From Selaginella moellendorffii (Eukaryota; Streptophyta; Lycopodiopsida; Selaginellales; Selaginellaceae): a DNA stretch of 64,000 nucleotides. Positions 43,591-55,780 of the stretch are shown here, one piece after another. The position numbers and the translations under genes were made by a program. The first letter of the stretch is position 1, and the number at the start of each line of letters is the position of its first letter. The notes under the pieces are model-generated. The model was not told where the DNA came from, ran no database searches, and saw nothing but the letters and a program-made list of their open reading frames with translations. Where the stretch lies: the NCBI RefSeq assembly GCF_000143415.4, contig NW_003314329.1, positions 971,143-1,035,142 of the forward strand, given 5' to 3'.

Positions 43591-46500
43591 CTATCTATGG
43601 GTGATAGGTTGTGCTGAATTTCAACTTGGTGCGATACTGTTCCAGGAGGGTTCTCCAAAACCTACTGGTGAAGATTTTATCTCGATCTGAGATAATCTCT
43701 TCTGGCCTTCCCTGCACTCGACCCACTTGTTTGAAGAACAGCTTCGCCACACCTTCCACATCCACTTCCGTTGTGGTGGGTATGAAATGTGCCATCTTCG
43801 AAAATCGATCCACCACCACGAATATCGCATCGAACCCCTCGCTTGGGGGTAATCCCGTGATGAAGTCCATCGGAAGACATTTCCACGGTCGATCTGGAAT
43901 TGGGATGCTTTGCAACAAGCCCCCACTAGCCTTAGTCACGGCTTTGACCTGCTGACATGTTGGACATGTCTTTACATAGTCTTGGACGTCCTTAGCCATA
44001 TCTGGCCAATGGTACTTCCTCTTGAGTAAGCCCATCGTCTTGGGCACTTTGCTGTGTCCCGCAAGAGGTCCGTCATGACACTCTTCTAAGGCTACCTTCC
44101 TTAGTTCCCCTTCTGGAACATACACCCTCGTTTGCTTGTAATAGATGAGTCCGTTGCGTTCCGCATAGCCCGTTTTCTCTTCCGTTGGCAATTCACCTCT
44201 CTGGTGAGCTTCCCGTGCCTCTAGATTCCTCAGCAACACTTCTTGTGCTAGACCATCGTTCTCATATGCTGTCCGCACATCGTCCCAGAAGGTTGCTATT
44301 GCGCTGGATATTGCCAACCTCAAGCTCGCTTTCCGACTTAGCACATTCGCCACGATGTTGCTCTTCTTAGGCTTGTATAGAATCTCATAATCAAACTCGG
44401 CCAAGGCATTGGCCCACCGACCTTGTTTCCCTCTCAGGTTGGGTTGTGACAAGAAGTGTTTCGTTGCCACATTGTCCATATAAACCTTGAAGTGTCTCCC
44501 AAGGTAGTGTCGCCACTCCTTGAGCGCCTTGACCACCGCAAACAATTCCTTCTCGTGGGCAGGCCACTTCCATTGAGCCTTGTCCAACTTCTTCGAGAAG
44601 AACGCTACTGGATGGTTGTCTTGCTTCAAAATTGCGCCCAACGCGAAGTCCGAAGCATCCGTTTCTACCTCAAAGTCCTTACCAAAGTCTGGTAATGCCA
44701 ACACAGGAGCCTTCCTCAACTTCCTTTTGAGGTGGATGAATGCCGCCTCGCATTCCGCTGTCCATACCATCTTCCCTTTTGTTGTTTGGTCCGTTAAGGG
44801 TAGGGCTACTCTCGAATAGTGTCTGATAAACTTTCGGTAGTAGTTGCATAGCCCCAAGAACGCCCTTAACTCGTGTACATTCGATGGTCGCTCCCATTCC
44901 TGGATCGCTTGGACCTTCTCCGGGTCCACCTTGAGCCCGTCTTGGCCCACCACATGCCCGAGAAACTTTACCCGCCGAGCAAAGTCACATTTGCTCTCTT
45001 TAGCATACAGTTTGTGTTCCCTTAGTTTCTCAAACACCTTCACCAAGTGTTTGGCATGCTCCTCTAGCGTCTCGCTATAGATCAGGATGTCGTCGATATA
45101 GACAACCACGAAGTGATCCAGATAGGGTACAAAGATGTGGTTCATCAACACCGAAAACGTTGCCGGCGCATTGCACAGCCCAAAGGGCATCACCAGAAAC
45201 TCAAAGCTCCCATACCTCGTTCGACAAGTTGTCTTCTCGACATCCTCCTCAGCTACCCTAATCTGGTAGTATCCTGACTTTATGTTAATCCTCGAGAAGT
45301 ATTTTGCTTTTCCCAACCTATCGAACAGGTCCTCAATCCTTGGCAAAGGGTACTTGTTCTTCTTGGTATACTTGTTGAGCAACCGGTAGTCTATGCACAT
45401 GCGCATAGATCCATCTTTCTTTTTCACAAATAGCACCGGCGCCCCATACGGCGACTTGCTCAACCTAACATACCCTTTGTCCACCAACTCCTCTAGTTGG
45501 TGCTTGAGCTCCGCGAGTTCTTTTTCGTTCAATCGATAGGGTGGACGAACCACCGCCTCAGCACCCTCAACCAGCTCAATCTTATGTTCTATCGGTCGTG
45601 CGGGGGGCAACCCCGCCGGTAGCTCCTCCGGCATAGTATCTTGGAATTGGTCCAGCACCTGCTGGATCACTAAAGGTACTTCTTCCGTTCTTGTCTTTTT
45701 GTCACTCTTCACCGAGAGTAAGCACAAAAAGGCTGCCTTAGTTCCTTTAGTGAGTTGTCCTCTCGTGGACACCAGGTTTAAGCATGACTCTTTGGCCTTG
45801 CTTTGCCCTACCTTTAGATCCTGGGCCTCCACCCTAGATCTTCTTCCTTGGGCATTCGCCAATACCACAAGGTTCCTACCTTGTCCATGCATGGCTACCA
45901 CGAACCGATTAAACCAATCCATTCCGAAGATCACATCAAATCCCGCCATGTCCAAGACGGTGAAATCCATGTCCACTTTCCATGTCCCCACTTCGACTCT
46001 CGCTTGTCGAAGTACCTCATCGGTGCTTTGGCTACCCTGAACAAACTCTATAGTCCTTGGTTCGCCTAGCCGCTGCACCGTTAGTCCAGCTTGCCGGACT
46101 ATGTCTGCAGCCACAAAATTATCCGAAGCACCCGTGTCAATAAGGATCTTAACAAAGCTACCTCCGAGCTTCCCTCGGAGGGCTAGTAGATGTCGCAAAC
46201 GACTCTCTACCAAAGTTGCTCGTGTAATGAGTAACTTTGAGTTAGGGATTGGATCACATACCTCAGTTTGGACTTCACCCGACTTGATGGCCATATTGGC
46301 TCTGGCCTTCTTCGGGTAGGGACATTCCCTCGAGAAGTGTCCCGCTTCGCCGCAGTTGTAGCATACGTTGTTTCCCACGCTGCTATACGACTTGACCTTT
46401 TTATCCGTGGGTTTGTCTTTTTTCGCTTGACTCCCCCACGTACTCGCTGGCCACCGGATTTGCCTTTTTAGAACCCCGAGGACTCATTCTTAGAGAAACT

Positions 46501-47501
46501 CTTCTTGAATTTCCCTCTGCTATACGTTCCTCTTGGTTTGGCCCCTTTGCTAAACGTGGATCCCGACCCCGTCGTGTTCCCCTTTCGCAGGTTATCGTTG
46601 AAATGCACCTTGATGGCCGCATCTAACGCTTCCTTGTAGTTGGTCAGGTTCCAGCGCATCACCTCACCGTGAGCCCAAGTTTGCAAACCTGATATGAAGG
46701 CATGGAACGCATCCATATCCCCCATGTCCGTGACAAGTATCCTCTTTGCCATGAACCCATTCACATATTCCTGGATGGTTCCAGTCTGCTTCAGCCTACT
46801 CAGCTCATCTCTCAGATGCAGAGTGGCATTCGGAGGAACGTATGTTGGGCAGATCCTCGCCTTCATCATGTCCCAAGTGGCCACTGGTCCTTCGTTGGCC
46901 TCCGTCGTTCTCCACCAAGACTTGGCATTATCTGCCAAGTATGGTTTTGCACATGGGACCTTCTCCGAGCTCGGTAATCGCAATGCTCGAAAGTAGTCCT
47001 CCATATCGTAAAACCAATCCTCCACCACTTTATAGTCATTCACTCCCTTGAAGACCGGTGGGGGCTTTGGTTTGTACTTGGGAACTGCCTGAGGGACTGA
47101 TTCTACTTCAGTCTGCTCGACCTTGTTTGGTTCTACCTCAGTCCCTGCCGAAGGGACCGCACCTTCTGCGCTGCCAGCATCTGCAGTCTTTCTCTTTTTC
47201 TTCCGCTTCTCGTCACGTTTCAGCTTGCGTACGAGAGTCTCCAGCAGGGCATTGGTTTGTGCCAACTGTCCTTCTAGCACGTCCAATCGAGCTTTGGACG
47301 ACCGAACCTCGCCACCGGACTCCTGTTTGGAAGTTTCCTCACTAGAGTCCTCCTCATGCAAGGATTCTTCATCCATAGCCTCTTGTTCGACCGGAGGCTC
47401 CAGCTCCAGCGGAGGTTCCGTCTCCGCCTGGGTTCGCTTACGCCCTGCCCTTGCCATCTCCCGGCAATCCGCCTCTATCCTTCGCTAGAACTGAGGAAAA
47501 C

Positions 47502-47515
47502 GCTCTGATACCAAA
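47502..47515 (-). promoter_or_regulatory. Primer binding site of element B
   Basis: Minus-strand TTTGGTATCAGAGC adjoining the 5' LTR; exact complement class of initiator tRNA-Met. Confidence 0.82.
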
Positions 47516-47516
47516 T

Positions 47517-48671
47517 TGTAAGCCACAAATTTTTCCTTTCCAATTTGCTAGCTTACCTCGTCTATCCGTCTGACACTGCCTTGGCTTTTGCTAAGTTCCC
47601 TCGCCAAGGTTCTCGCCTATGGTACCAACTCCTACTTGGTCCTACTTGCTTTCAGCTACTCACTGCACGAGCAACGGAGCGTTAGCCATCCATCCACGGA
47701 TTCCCAATCTCTCCCAATCCCCCTCCCCAGGTTAGACTGGACTTAAGGTTCGGCTACACTCCCCGCAAGCACAAGCAGCCAAGCACACCAAGCTTCCAGG
47801 TTCCTAACATCCCTTGGTACCACAAGACTTGATCATGGGACTCTCTAAATCCCAAGTCGTGAGTGCAACACTTGCTTTGGGACGCCGGGGCGAAACACCG
47901 TGGCCTAGCGGCCCGGTATGGGTACCTCTACCCCCCCACTTCCATCCCGAAGGAAGGCCCAAGCCCCTAGGAAGGGCGAGGACCAATGAGCCGCATGGTA
48001 CTCAAGTGGGGCATCACTCCATATGAGTCGGGAGCACCGCAATCGGTTTCCCTTTCGGGAGTGGGAGCTGCTCTTGAGAACTTCCTTAGATGGCCCCTCC
48101 GGCACCAACCAAGTCCATGCTCACTCCCACCCAAGGCCCCTCGGTCCCAATCCCAACCTCAAGTCGGTTTGGGAGCCCCACTAGAGAGTCCCTTCAAAAC
48201 TGGTTCCTGGACCTCACTATCCCTACTATACTTTTGGAACCCCCTGCAGCCCCCCCCCTGGGAGACGCACGCTTTGGGCTTTCACCCCTTGTCCCGTATT
48301 AGTATTTGGATTTAGTCTCTGACTCGATCTCGGACTCGATTTCGGATTTGACTTCGGATTCGGTCTCGGACTCGATCTCGGACTCGGTCTCGGACCCGAT
48401 CTCGGACTTGACCTCGGACTCGACCTCGGACTCGGTCTCGGACCCGATTTCGGATCTCGGACTCCGTCTTGAACTCGGTCTCGAACTCGATCTTGAACTC
48501 GGTCCCCGAGTTGGTCTCGGACTCGATTCCGGACTCTATCTCAAACTCGGTCTCCGAGTCGGTCTTGGACTCGATCTTCGACTTGGTCCCATCCGATGAA
48601 CTCTTTGTCATTTTGGTCATGCTTTCGGGGTTCCTTTAGCCTACGACACCTCGGCGAGTTGGTTCCTTACA
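47517..48671 (-). repeat. 5' LTR of element B
   Basis: 1155 bp; microrepeat array at about 48306-48600. Confidence 0.9.
48306..48600 (+). repeat. GGACTC/GACTCG microrepeat array in 5' LTR of B
   Basis: Same array type; length differs from its partner LTR. Confidence 0.8.
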
Positions 48672-51387
48672 CTTTGCTGCTTGTTTCGCATTAACTGTTC
48701 CCACAATTGGAATGAAGTGTGCAATCTTCGACAACCGATCCACAACCACCATCAAAGTATCATAACCCTTGGACTTTGGCAAGCAAGTGACGAAATCAAG
48801 TGTCACACTTTGGAATGGCCATGCTAGTGTTGAAATGCACTGCAACTTTCCAGCTTGCTTCTCAGTTCTGCAATTACATTGCTGGCATATAGGGCAGGAA
48901 TAGACATAGTCCGCTACATCACCTTCCATACCAGACCAGAAAAATCCCTTTTTCAATGAAGCTAGAGTCTTCTGCTTTCCACCATGTCCCGCTGCCCAAT
49001 TGACATGGAATGTAGAAACAATTGCTACAGATCCTTAGAGGGAAGATACAATCTTTCTTGCTTATAAAATATAAACCCATCCCGAACTAAGAAGTGAAGC
49101 TTCACATTGGTGCGGCTAGCAACTTTTGCTGCTTTGCTACCAGAGTCCTGCTTCGACAACCCCGCATGGTGTAAGATTTCCTTTGCCAATGGATCACTTC
49201 CATATGAAGCCCAAACATCCTCCAACCAGTGTAAACTGATTGCCGATATTGCCCGAAGCTGAGTTTGACGACTCAACGCATCCGGAACAATATTGTCTTT
49301 ACCAAGGTTATATATAATTTCAATATCATATTGAGCGAGCTTCTCTTGCCAACGAGCTTGCTTCGGCGTAAGCTTTGGCTGCATTGCAAAGTAGCTCAGT
49401 GTTTTAATATCCGTATAAACCTTGGTATGTCCACACAAATAATGTCTATAGTGTTCCAAGGCCAACACTATAGCAAATATCTCTTTTTCATGCATTGGCC
49501 ATCTTCGTTGAGTTTCATCCAATTTTTTGGAATAGAATGCAACGGGACAACCATGTCGCCTTAGCGTAATACCAACCGCTTTATCACAATCTTGTTGCAA
49601 CACGGCACCAATAGCATAACCAGATGCATCACAATGCACTTCAAAGGGTTTATCAAGATCTAGAATCTTGAGAATAGGAACCGTCGTCAAGATTTCCTTC
49701 AATAGTACAAAAGCACGCTGACAAGCTGGTGTCAATGAAACAGAATACTACTCTTCATCAACTCAGTCAATGGAAGAACAATTCTTGCAAAATTGCAAAC
49801 AAACTTACGATAGTATCCCGCTAAACCAAGAAACGAACGAACATCTAATACAGTGGTCAGGACTTCCCAAGATTTCACTGCTTCCACTTTGGATTGACCT
49901 CAATTACGCCACCACCAACTATATGTCTGAGAAATTTTATGCGCAATTGTCCAAAAGCACATTTACTTTCCTTAGCTTACAATTTGTGTTCACGCAATTT
50001 CTGAAACACCAGCTCTAAGTATTTCAAATGATCCTCCAATGTTTCACTGAAGACTAGAACATCGTCGATATATAGGACAACAAATGTGTCCAAATAATCT
50101 CTGAATATTCTATCCATCATAATATTGAACATTGCCAGAGCATTGCATAATCCGAATGGCATGACAAGGAACTCATAAGATCCATATCGAGTTTGAAAGG
50201 TTGTCTTTTCCACATCCTAATCTGCCACCTGTATCTGATGATACCCGGACCACAAATCAAGTCGTGTAAAATACTTAGCCTTTAAGAGTTGGTCAAAGAA
50301 GTCATCAATGCGAGGCAAAGGATAACTGTTTTTAACCGTGATTTTATTGAGCGTCTGATAGTCAATACACATCCTCATGGTTCCATCCTTTTTTATAACA
50401 AAAAGGACCGATGCTCCATAAGGTGACTTGCTTGGTCGGATATGACCTTTGTCAAGAAGCTCCGTGAGTTGCTTCTTGAGTTCAGCTATCTCCTTGATGT
50501 TAAGACGATACGGAGCCTTTGTAGGTGGTTTAGAACCCGGAATAACCTCAATCCAATGATCAACCTCACAACTAGGAAGTAGCCTTGGTGGTAAATCCTT
50601 CGGAAAGATATTCTGATTCCATGCCAACAACTCCAATATCTTCGTTGGTATAGCATCAACTCCGTCACCGATTCGAACTAAGTCACCAACACCCTCAGCT
50701 TCCATCACTTGAACCCAAAAGGTCCGACATCCCCTATTAGCTACTTTTTGAGCGGCTCTCGCCGTTAGGAACTTTGCATCACAATCCTTTAAGGAGCACT
50801 TTTGCAATTGGAAGGATACATCGGGACGTCCCTCGGACTTCAACGTGATACAACTTTGTTCAACACCATAAATCCCTTTTATGTATTTGTTGAAGAAGTC
50901 CATACTAAACACCATCTGAAAATCTGGTATCTTCAACACTACCAAGTCCACTCTTTCTTTCCACTTGGATATTTTTATTGGAACATCATTCACAAATTTT
51001 CTGGCTACATGCCCACCTTCCGTAAACCGGAAGTGCATAGGCGACATTTGCTCAGCATTCAATCCTAACAACTTAACTAAGTCTTCAGATATCATGCTGT
51101 GCGTAGCTCCTGTGTCAATCATCACTCGGATTCGGTATCCACGGACAAAGCCTACTAGATACATCAACGGATCAGTGTTTGCATTGATTGTGAGAAAAGC
51201 TTGAGGAAAGCAACGAAAGTAACTCACCTCTTCTTCCTCATAGTCTGCATTGACCAACTCATCAACCCCTTCAGCTTCGCCACCATCGTCTTCCCTCATG
51301 ACATTAACTCGAGACCTTGTCTTATGCTTGTTGGAACATTTTGAGGACCTATGTCCTGATTCTCCACAATGGAAGCAATGACCTACA
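48672..51387 (-). pseudogene. Element C: protease, RT, RNase H and integrase N-terminus
   Basis: Minus-strand fragments in order from the right: zinc knuckle ([14 protein letters not shown]) and protease DTGATHS within 51387-50217; RT continuing to a stop at about 50214-50216, then 50213-49977 with YIDD; RNase H and its HDAL-like end in 49735-49025 (DASGYAIGAVL, PDALSRQ); integrase zinc site and first catalytic region in 48956-48672 (CPICQQC, DFVTCLP). Each segment is closed by stops or small frameshifts, so the element is defective and older than A and B. Confidence 0.85.
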
Positions 51388-52501
51388 TGTAAGCAACCAA
51401 AGGGAATGACTTGAGAGATGATCCGTTGGGGTTCAAATATAGAGGGAAAGGGCCCATGAACAAAAGTGCACCCCTTTTCCAATCGGTTAAGGGTCTTGGG
51501 ATATTTGGGGTTAAGCGTCCTTGGGTTTGAATAGTACTGGGCTGGGTGACCTCCCAGGAAGTCCAAATTCAAGGAGCTTACATTTGGTATCGGAGCGGTC
51601 TCGAGTCCGACTCTGTTGGTTGGTTAGGGGAATCACACCACATGTTGATTGACATCTGGCTGGTCCAGTTTGCTCCCACTGGGCTCGACCCAAGGGGTAG
51701 GGTGTCAAGAGAGCGGGACTCTCGAGAGAGTTGCGGCTCTCAGCTTCCATTCACGAGGGCGTGAACTTGCAGGGAAGCATGGTGGATTGTAAGCAACCAA
51801 AGGGACCCAAGGGGTAGGGTGTCAAGAGAGCGGGACTCTCGAGAGAGTTGCGGCTCTCAGCTTCCATTCACGAGGGCGTGAACTTGCAGGGAAGCATGGT
51901 GGATTGTAAGCAACCAAAGGGAATGACTTGAGAGATGATCCGTTGGGGTTCAAATATAAAGGGAAAGGGCCCATGAATAAAAGTGCACCCCCTTTTCCAA
52001 TCGGTTAAGGGTCTTGGGATATTTGGGGTTAAGCGTCCTTGGGTTTGAATAGTACTGGGCTGGGTGACCTCCTAGGAAGTCCAAATTCAAGAAGCTTACA
52101 TTTGGTATCGGAGCGGTCTCGAGTCTGACTTTGTTGGTTGGCTAGGGGAATCACACCACATGTTGATTGACATCTGGCTGGTCCAGTTTGCTCCCACTGG
52201 GCTCGACCCAAGGGGTAGGGTGTCAAGAGAGCGGGGCTCTCGAGAGAGCTACGGCTCTCAGCTTCCATTCACGAGGGCGTGAACTTCCAGGGAAGCGTGG
52301 TGGATTGTAAGCAACCAAAGGGAATGACTTGAGAGATGATCCATTGGGGTTCAAATATAGAGGGAAAGGGCCCATGAACAAGAGTGCACCCTCTTTTCCA
52401 ATCGGTTAAGGGTCTTGGGATATTTGGGGTTAAGCGTCCTTGGGTTTGAATAGTACTGGGCTGGGTGACCTCCTAAGAAGTCCAAATTCAAGGAGCTTAC
52501 A
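51388..52501 (+). mobile_element. Tandem TRIM-type miniature retrotransposon with three LTRs, TSD CTACA
   Basis: Three LTRs of about 195 bp (51388-51582, 51905-52100, 52306-52501), each TGTAAGCAACC ... GAGCTTACA, flank two short internal regions of about 205-320 bp. Each internal region starts with the PBS TTTGGTATCGGAGCGG and ends in AAGC(A/G)TGGTGGAT. The first also contains a 117-bp internal tandem duplication that copies 17 bp of LTR start (51788-51804). CTACA precedes the first LTR (51383-51387) and follows the last (52502-52506). No ORF of note. It is inserted in element C's gag in the opposite orientation. Confidence 0.9.
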
Positions 52502-52590
52502 CTACACTACCTATTCCACTAGGAGCAAGTTTTGCAAGTTGCTACTACTTGTACTCATTAAGAGGAGGAACAAAGGGTCTAGGACTAAAA

Positions 52591-52896
52591 GAAGCTGCTG
52601 GTGGTCTCCAACCACCACCACCTTGGTTAACCATAGCTTGTGAGCCTCTAGGGTGGAACTTGCCTTCCACCCTCTATTTCCGGTCACTTTGTTTATTCCC
52701 AAAATTTTTATTCTTATCTGAGTTACCAGCATACGATTGCTGAGAAGCTGCTGGTGGTCTCCAACCACCACCACCTTGGTTAACCATAGCTTGTGAGCCT
52801 CTAGGGTGGAACCTGCCTTCCACCCTCTATTTCCGGTCACTTTGTTTATTCCCAAAATTTTTAATCTTATCTGAGTTACCAGCATACGGTTGCTGA
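52591..52896 (-). repeat. 153-bp tandem duplication in gag of element C
   Basis: GAAGCTGCTGGTGGTCTCC starts at 52591 and again at 52744; the two units match through the CCACCCTCTATTTCCGG and AGTTACCAGCATACG words. The period is a multiple of three. Confidence 0.85.
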
Positions 52897-53897
52897 TATT
52901 GTTCCATGACCGAGTGACTAAAGGCAACTTGTTGTGCTGCCTCCTTACACTCTAGGTACGTCTTTGGCCTAAACTTCAAAATCTCATTGCGAGAAAGTGA
53001 ACTTAAACCTTCCAGGAAATAACTCCAAGCATCTTTGTTACTCATATTTGCAATCACAATGCGTTTCTAAGCAAACGCATTAACGTAATGCATGAAGTCC
53101 CCTCGCTGCTTTAACCGCCGCAGCTTCGCACGAAGTCTTAGACCAAGATCATCAAGCAAGTATTCCTTACGGATACGAGACCGCATCTTGGTCCAACTTC
53201 TAGTCTACCCTTTTTCAGCACACACCTGGCGCCACCAAGTTTTGGCATGATCGGTGAGAAAGGATTGCGCACACGCAACTTTTGTATGATCATCTACGTT
53301 TGCCACTATGAAATAGTTTTCCATATCGTAGACCCAGTCTTCCAAAACCTGATAGTCCCGAATGTTTCTAAAATTGGGTGGTTTTGGAGGTTTGAACTTT
53401 GAAACTTGTGCAACCGGGGGTGGTTGTAAAACTTCATCATCCTCAGAACTTAAAGAAGAGTCTTTTTGCTTAGGCTTAGCTGGTTTAGCTGCCTCAACTT
53501 TTTTCTTATTCTTCTTGTTCTCCTTCTTCAATTTGCGAATCTCCCTTCGCAAATTCTCGATCTCGACTTCATGAGCCGTGCACTACAGTGCTGCAGCATC
53601 TGGCTCTTCCTTTTCTGACTCAGCCTCAGCCTCTTCTGCAGCATCTCTAACAGGAGTTTCCTCCTCTCGATTCGCCCATCTAAAGGTTTCAGTGTCATCA
53701 GCACGGTTCCTTTTCACCATCCCGCTAGCTACATGCATGCCTCTATCAGTAACTGAACATGCATATAGCGTTCTTACCGAATGGTGCAATCCCACTAATC
53801 CTACATAGGTCGCTTTGGATCTACTAAAAGAGTCTCTGCATATGCAATTTGAGTTAGAAAATCTGACAAAAGTTGGATAGGAATTGCTGAGACAATT

Positions 53898-53911
53898 CCT
53901 CTGATACCAAA
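53898..53911 (-). promoter_or_regulatory. Primer binding site of element C
   Basis: Minus-strand TTTGGTATCAGAGG next to the 5' LTR boundary at 53912. Confidence 0.8.
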
Positions 53912-54236
53912 TATAGCACACCTGAATTTGGAGCCGAACTCCAAGCCTGTTGCACTACAAAATGAGGGTCCGGTACAATCCCACAAGCACCAGCTCCCTG
54001 TATTCAGCATCTACACATAAAATGGTATTAGATGAAGTCTGGCACAATTTTGGCATACCGGTGGCCTAATGCGAGGAGGAGGGTACCCCACCAAATAGAG
54101 CAGCATGGAGCTTGGGCTTAGACCCAAGCTAAACGCAGAACAAGGAGCGACACAGCCTAGCAGGAGCCAAACTAATGTCTCAGGTGGTCGGACATGCATT
54201 CCAACCACTATCCCTACTATACATTTGGAACCCCCC

Positions 54237-55559
54237 TATAAGTGACTAAATTTTCCATTCTACTTTAGTCACCTAACCACACCTTCCACCACCTGGAGGA
54301 GTGTCACTCATAGCCTCCGTAAATCCTATTCTGGATTTAGGGACTTGCTAGCCCTAAGAATGGCATCCATGCCACTCAATCATTACACTTGGTCCAAGTG
54401 TTCCACATATCTGTTCCCATGACCGACACCCCCAAGGTACCACTGACATACCAGCCCATTATGCTAAGGCCTTGCCCATTCACCTTGGTCACACTGGTGG
54501 TCCAACACCACCACCAAGTCCCTTTTCTGTCCACGGCTATGTTCGCCAACACTGCCACTAGGACAAGGCCCACAAGCCCGACCACTAAGTCCCACTGTCC
54601 TCTGGGACTTCCTCACCACATGACCGTATCATTGGTCACTACACCAAAGGACCACTCCTCTTCTTTTCCATAGTCTGGGACTTTGGGACAACATTTCGAA
54701 ACACCATGGCCTTACGCGAGCCTCATAGGTACTCTCCCCACCTTCTGCCTTTTAGTGCTCTAGCCATGGGCTTAGAGCGAGGTTCCATTGAGCCATGCCA
54801 GGTATCCAAGTAGGTAGTGCCACCCACACTTGGACTGAGAGCATCGACCATTCGATCTCCTGAGGGAACTAAAGCCAGCTCTTAAACACTTCACCAAGCT
54901 ACCCCGCTTGACAGTTTATATTCACTCTAGCCTTGGACCTCCCAGTGGCTATCCCGTCACCCAACACTTGGGTATAGCCTTCCTGGGCCAAATTGGCCTT
55001 TCCTAGCCAAACTAGCTCCACTGGAGTCCTCCCCTCCTACTATACTTTTGGAGCTCACCAAACGCCCTAGGGTCTGGGAGACAAACGCTTTGGGCTTTCA
55101 CCCTCTCAGACTCGAACTTGAACTCGAACTCGAACTTGGACTCGGACTCGGACTCGGCCTCGGACTCGGACTTAGACTCGGACTCAGACTTGGACTCGGG
55201 CTTGGGCTCGGCCTCGGCCTCGGCCACGGTCTCGGTCTCAGTCCCAGTCTCGGTCTCAGTCTCGGTCCCGGTCTCGGTCTCGGTCTCGACTTTAGACTCC
55301 ATCTCGGGTCCTTCTCGGACTCCATCTCAGATTCCATCTCGGGTCCTCTCGGACTCCATTTCGGGTCCATCTCGGACTCCATCTCAGTCCATCTCGGACT
55401 CTATCTCAGGTCCATCTCGGACTCTATCTCGTGTCCATCTCGGACTCCATCTCGGACTCCATTTTGGACTCCATCTCGGTTCAATATCGGACTCCATCTC
55501 AGTCCATCATGGACTCCATCACGAACTCCACTTTGGGGCTTAGGGATTTATGTCTCACA
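54237..55559 (-). mobile_element. Solo LTR of the element D family
   Basis: Begins TATAAGTGACTAAATTTTCC and ends TTATGTCTCACA, matching the two ends of element D LTRs (31110, 57033, 62484). Flanks CCCCC and CCCCG may be a decayed 5-bp target duplication. It holds a GGACTC-type array at about 55100-55530. Confidence 0.72.
55100..55530 (+). repeat. GACTCG/GACTCC microrepeat array in solo LTR
   Basis: Long imperfect array changing from ACTCGAACTCGA units to CCATCTCGGACT units. Confidence 0.82.
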
Positions 55560-55780
55560 CCCCGGGCTAAGTATACTTAGCTAATAGCACGTAGGAATTC
55601 TGTCCTTATGCTCGTCCGGTCTAAGTACACTCGAAATGCCCAGTTAACTCCACTAGCACAAGAGGGGCTACCAAAGGGATCCAACTGTACCGACCTCCTG
55701 CTGTAATAGTAGTAAGGAAAGAGTGTCTATAAGGACTGGCCGACAAGTATCTTTTGATACTCGAAGTCACATTCGCGACA

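Larger units (their letters stand above)
42693..47457 (-). pseudogene. gag-pol of element B, with the same two intron-like interruptions
   Basis: Same domain order as element A, with start ATG at 47457 and terminal TAA at 42693-42695. Breaks: a 4-bp deletion near 46446 (gag/zinc-knuckle junction) with a nearby TAG, a TAG at the HPQ codon just before intron 1, and two nonsense codons in the GPY/F-chromodomain segment. The chromodomain segment has full length and fits the frame once interval 2 is skipped. Intron-like intervals are 43590-43545 (46 nt) and 43126-43075 (52 nt). Most stops look like C-to-T or G-to-A changes, as expected for methylated silenced copies. Confidence 0.88.
41156..48671 (-). 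mobile_element. Element B: complete Ty3/gypsy chromovirus with TSD CTTTG
   Basis: Sister copy of element A (same LTRs and coding layout), 7516 bp. CTTTG at 41151-41155 is repeated at 48672-48676. It interrupts the integrase of element C. LTRs are 41156-42289 and 47517-48671. Its PBS reads TTTGGTATCAGAGC, an exact initiator tRNA-Met match. Confidence 0.93.
52507..53911 (-). pseudogene. Element C: gag region
   Basis: Minus-strand fragments: leader and N-terminal acidic part (about 53720-53583), gag core 53552-53205 (WVYDMENYF, TWWRQVC), 53057-52827 (SYFLEGLSSL, ECKEAAQQVAFS) and a Gly/Pro-rich linker. Stops and frameshifts separate them. A 153-bp unit in the linker is duplicated. Confidence 0.75.
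31268..55780 (-). mobile_element. Element C: Ty3/gypsy chromovirus inserted in element D
   Basis: Minus-strand element. The 3' LTR is 31268-32115 (TGTAGCGCAC ... TTCGCAACA), directly followed by a polypurine tract on the minus strand. The 5' LTR spans 53912-54236 plus 55560-55780, interrupted by a solo LTR and missing a middle piece. A PBS reading TTTGGTATCAGAGG (minus) abuts it at 53898-53911, complementary to initiator tRNA-Met. Between the LTRs lie broken gag, protease, RT, RNase H, integrase and chromodomain segments, with elements A, B and a TRIM inserted. Confidence 0.82.
53912..55780 (-). repeat. 5' LTR of element C, split by a solo LTR
   Basis: Outer parts 53912-54236 and 55560-55780 match the 3' LTR at 31268-32115. 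The central portion of about 370 bp is missing and a 1323-bp LTR of another family sits in its place. Confidence 0.75.

Noticed and set aside
55048-55584. Leu/Gly and Ser/Asp repeat ORFs on both strands
   Set aside because: Same cause: hexamer array in the solo LTR. Simultaneous open frames on several strands mark low complexity, not genes.
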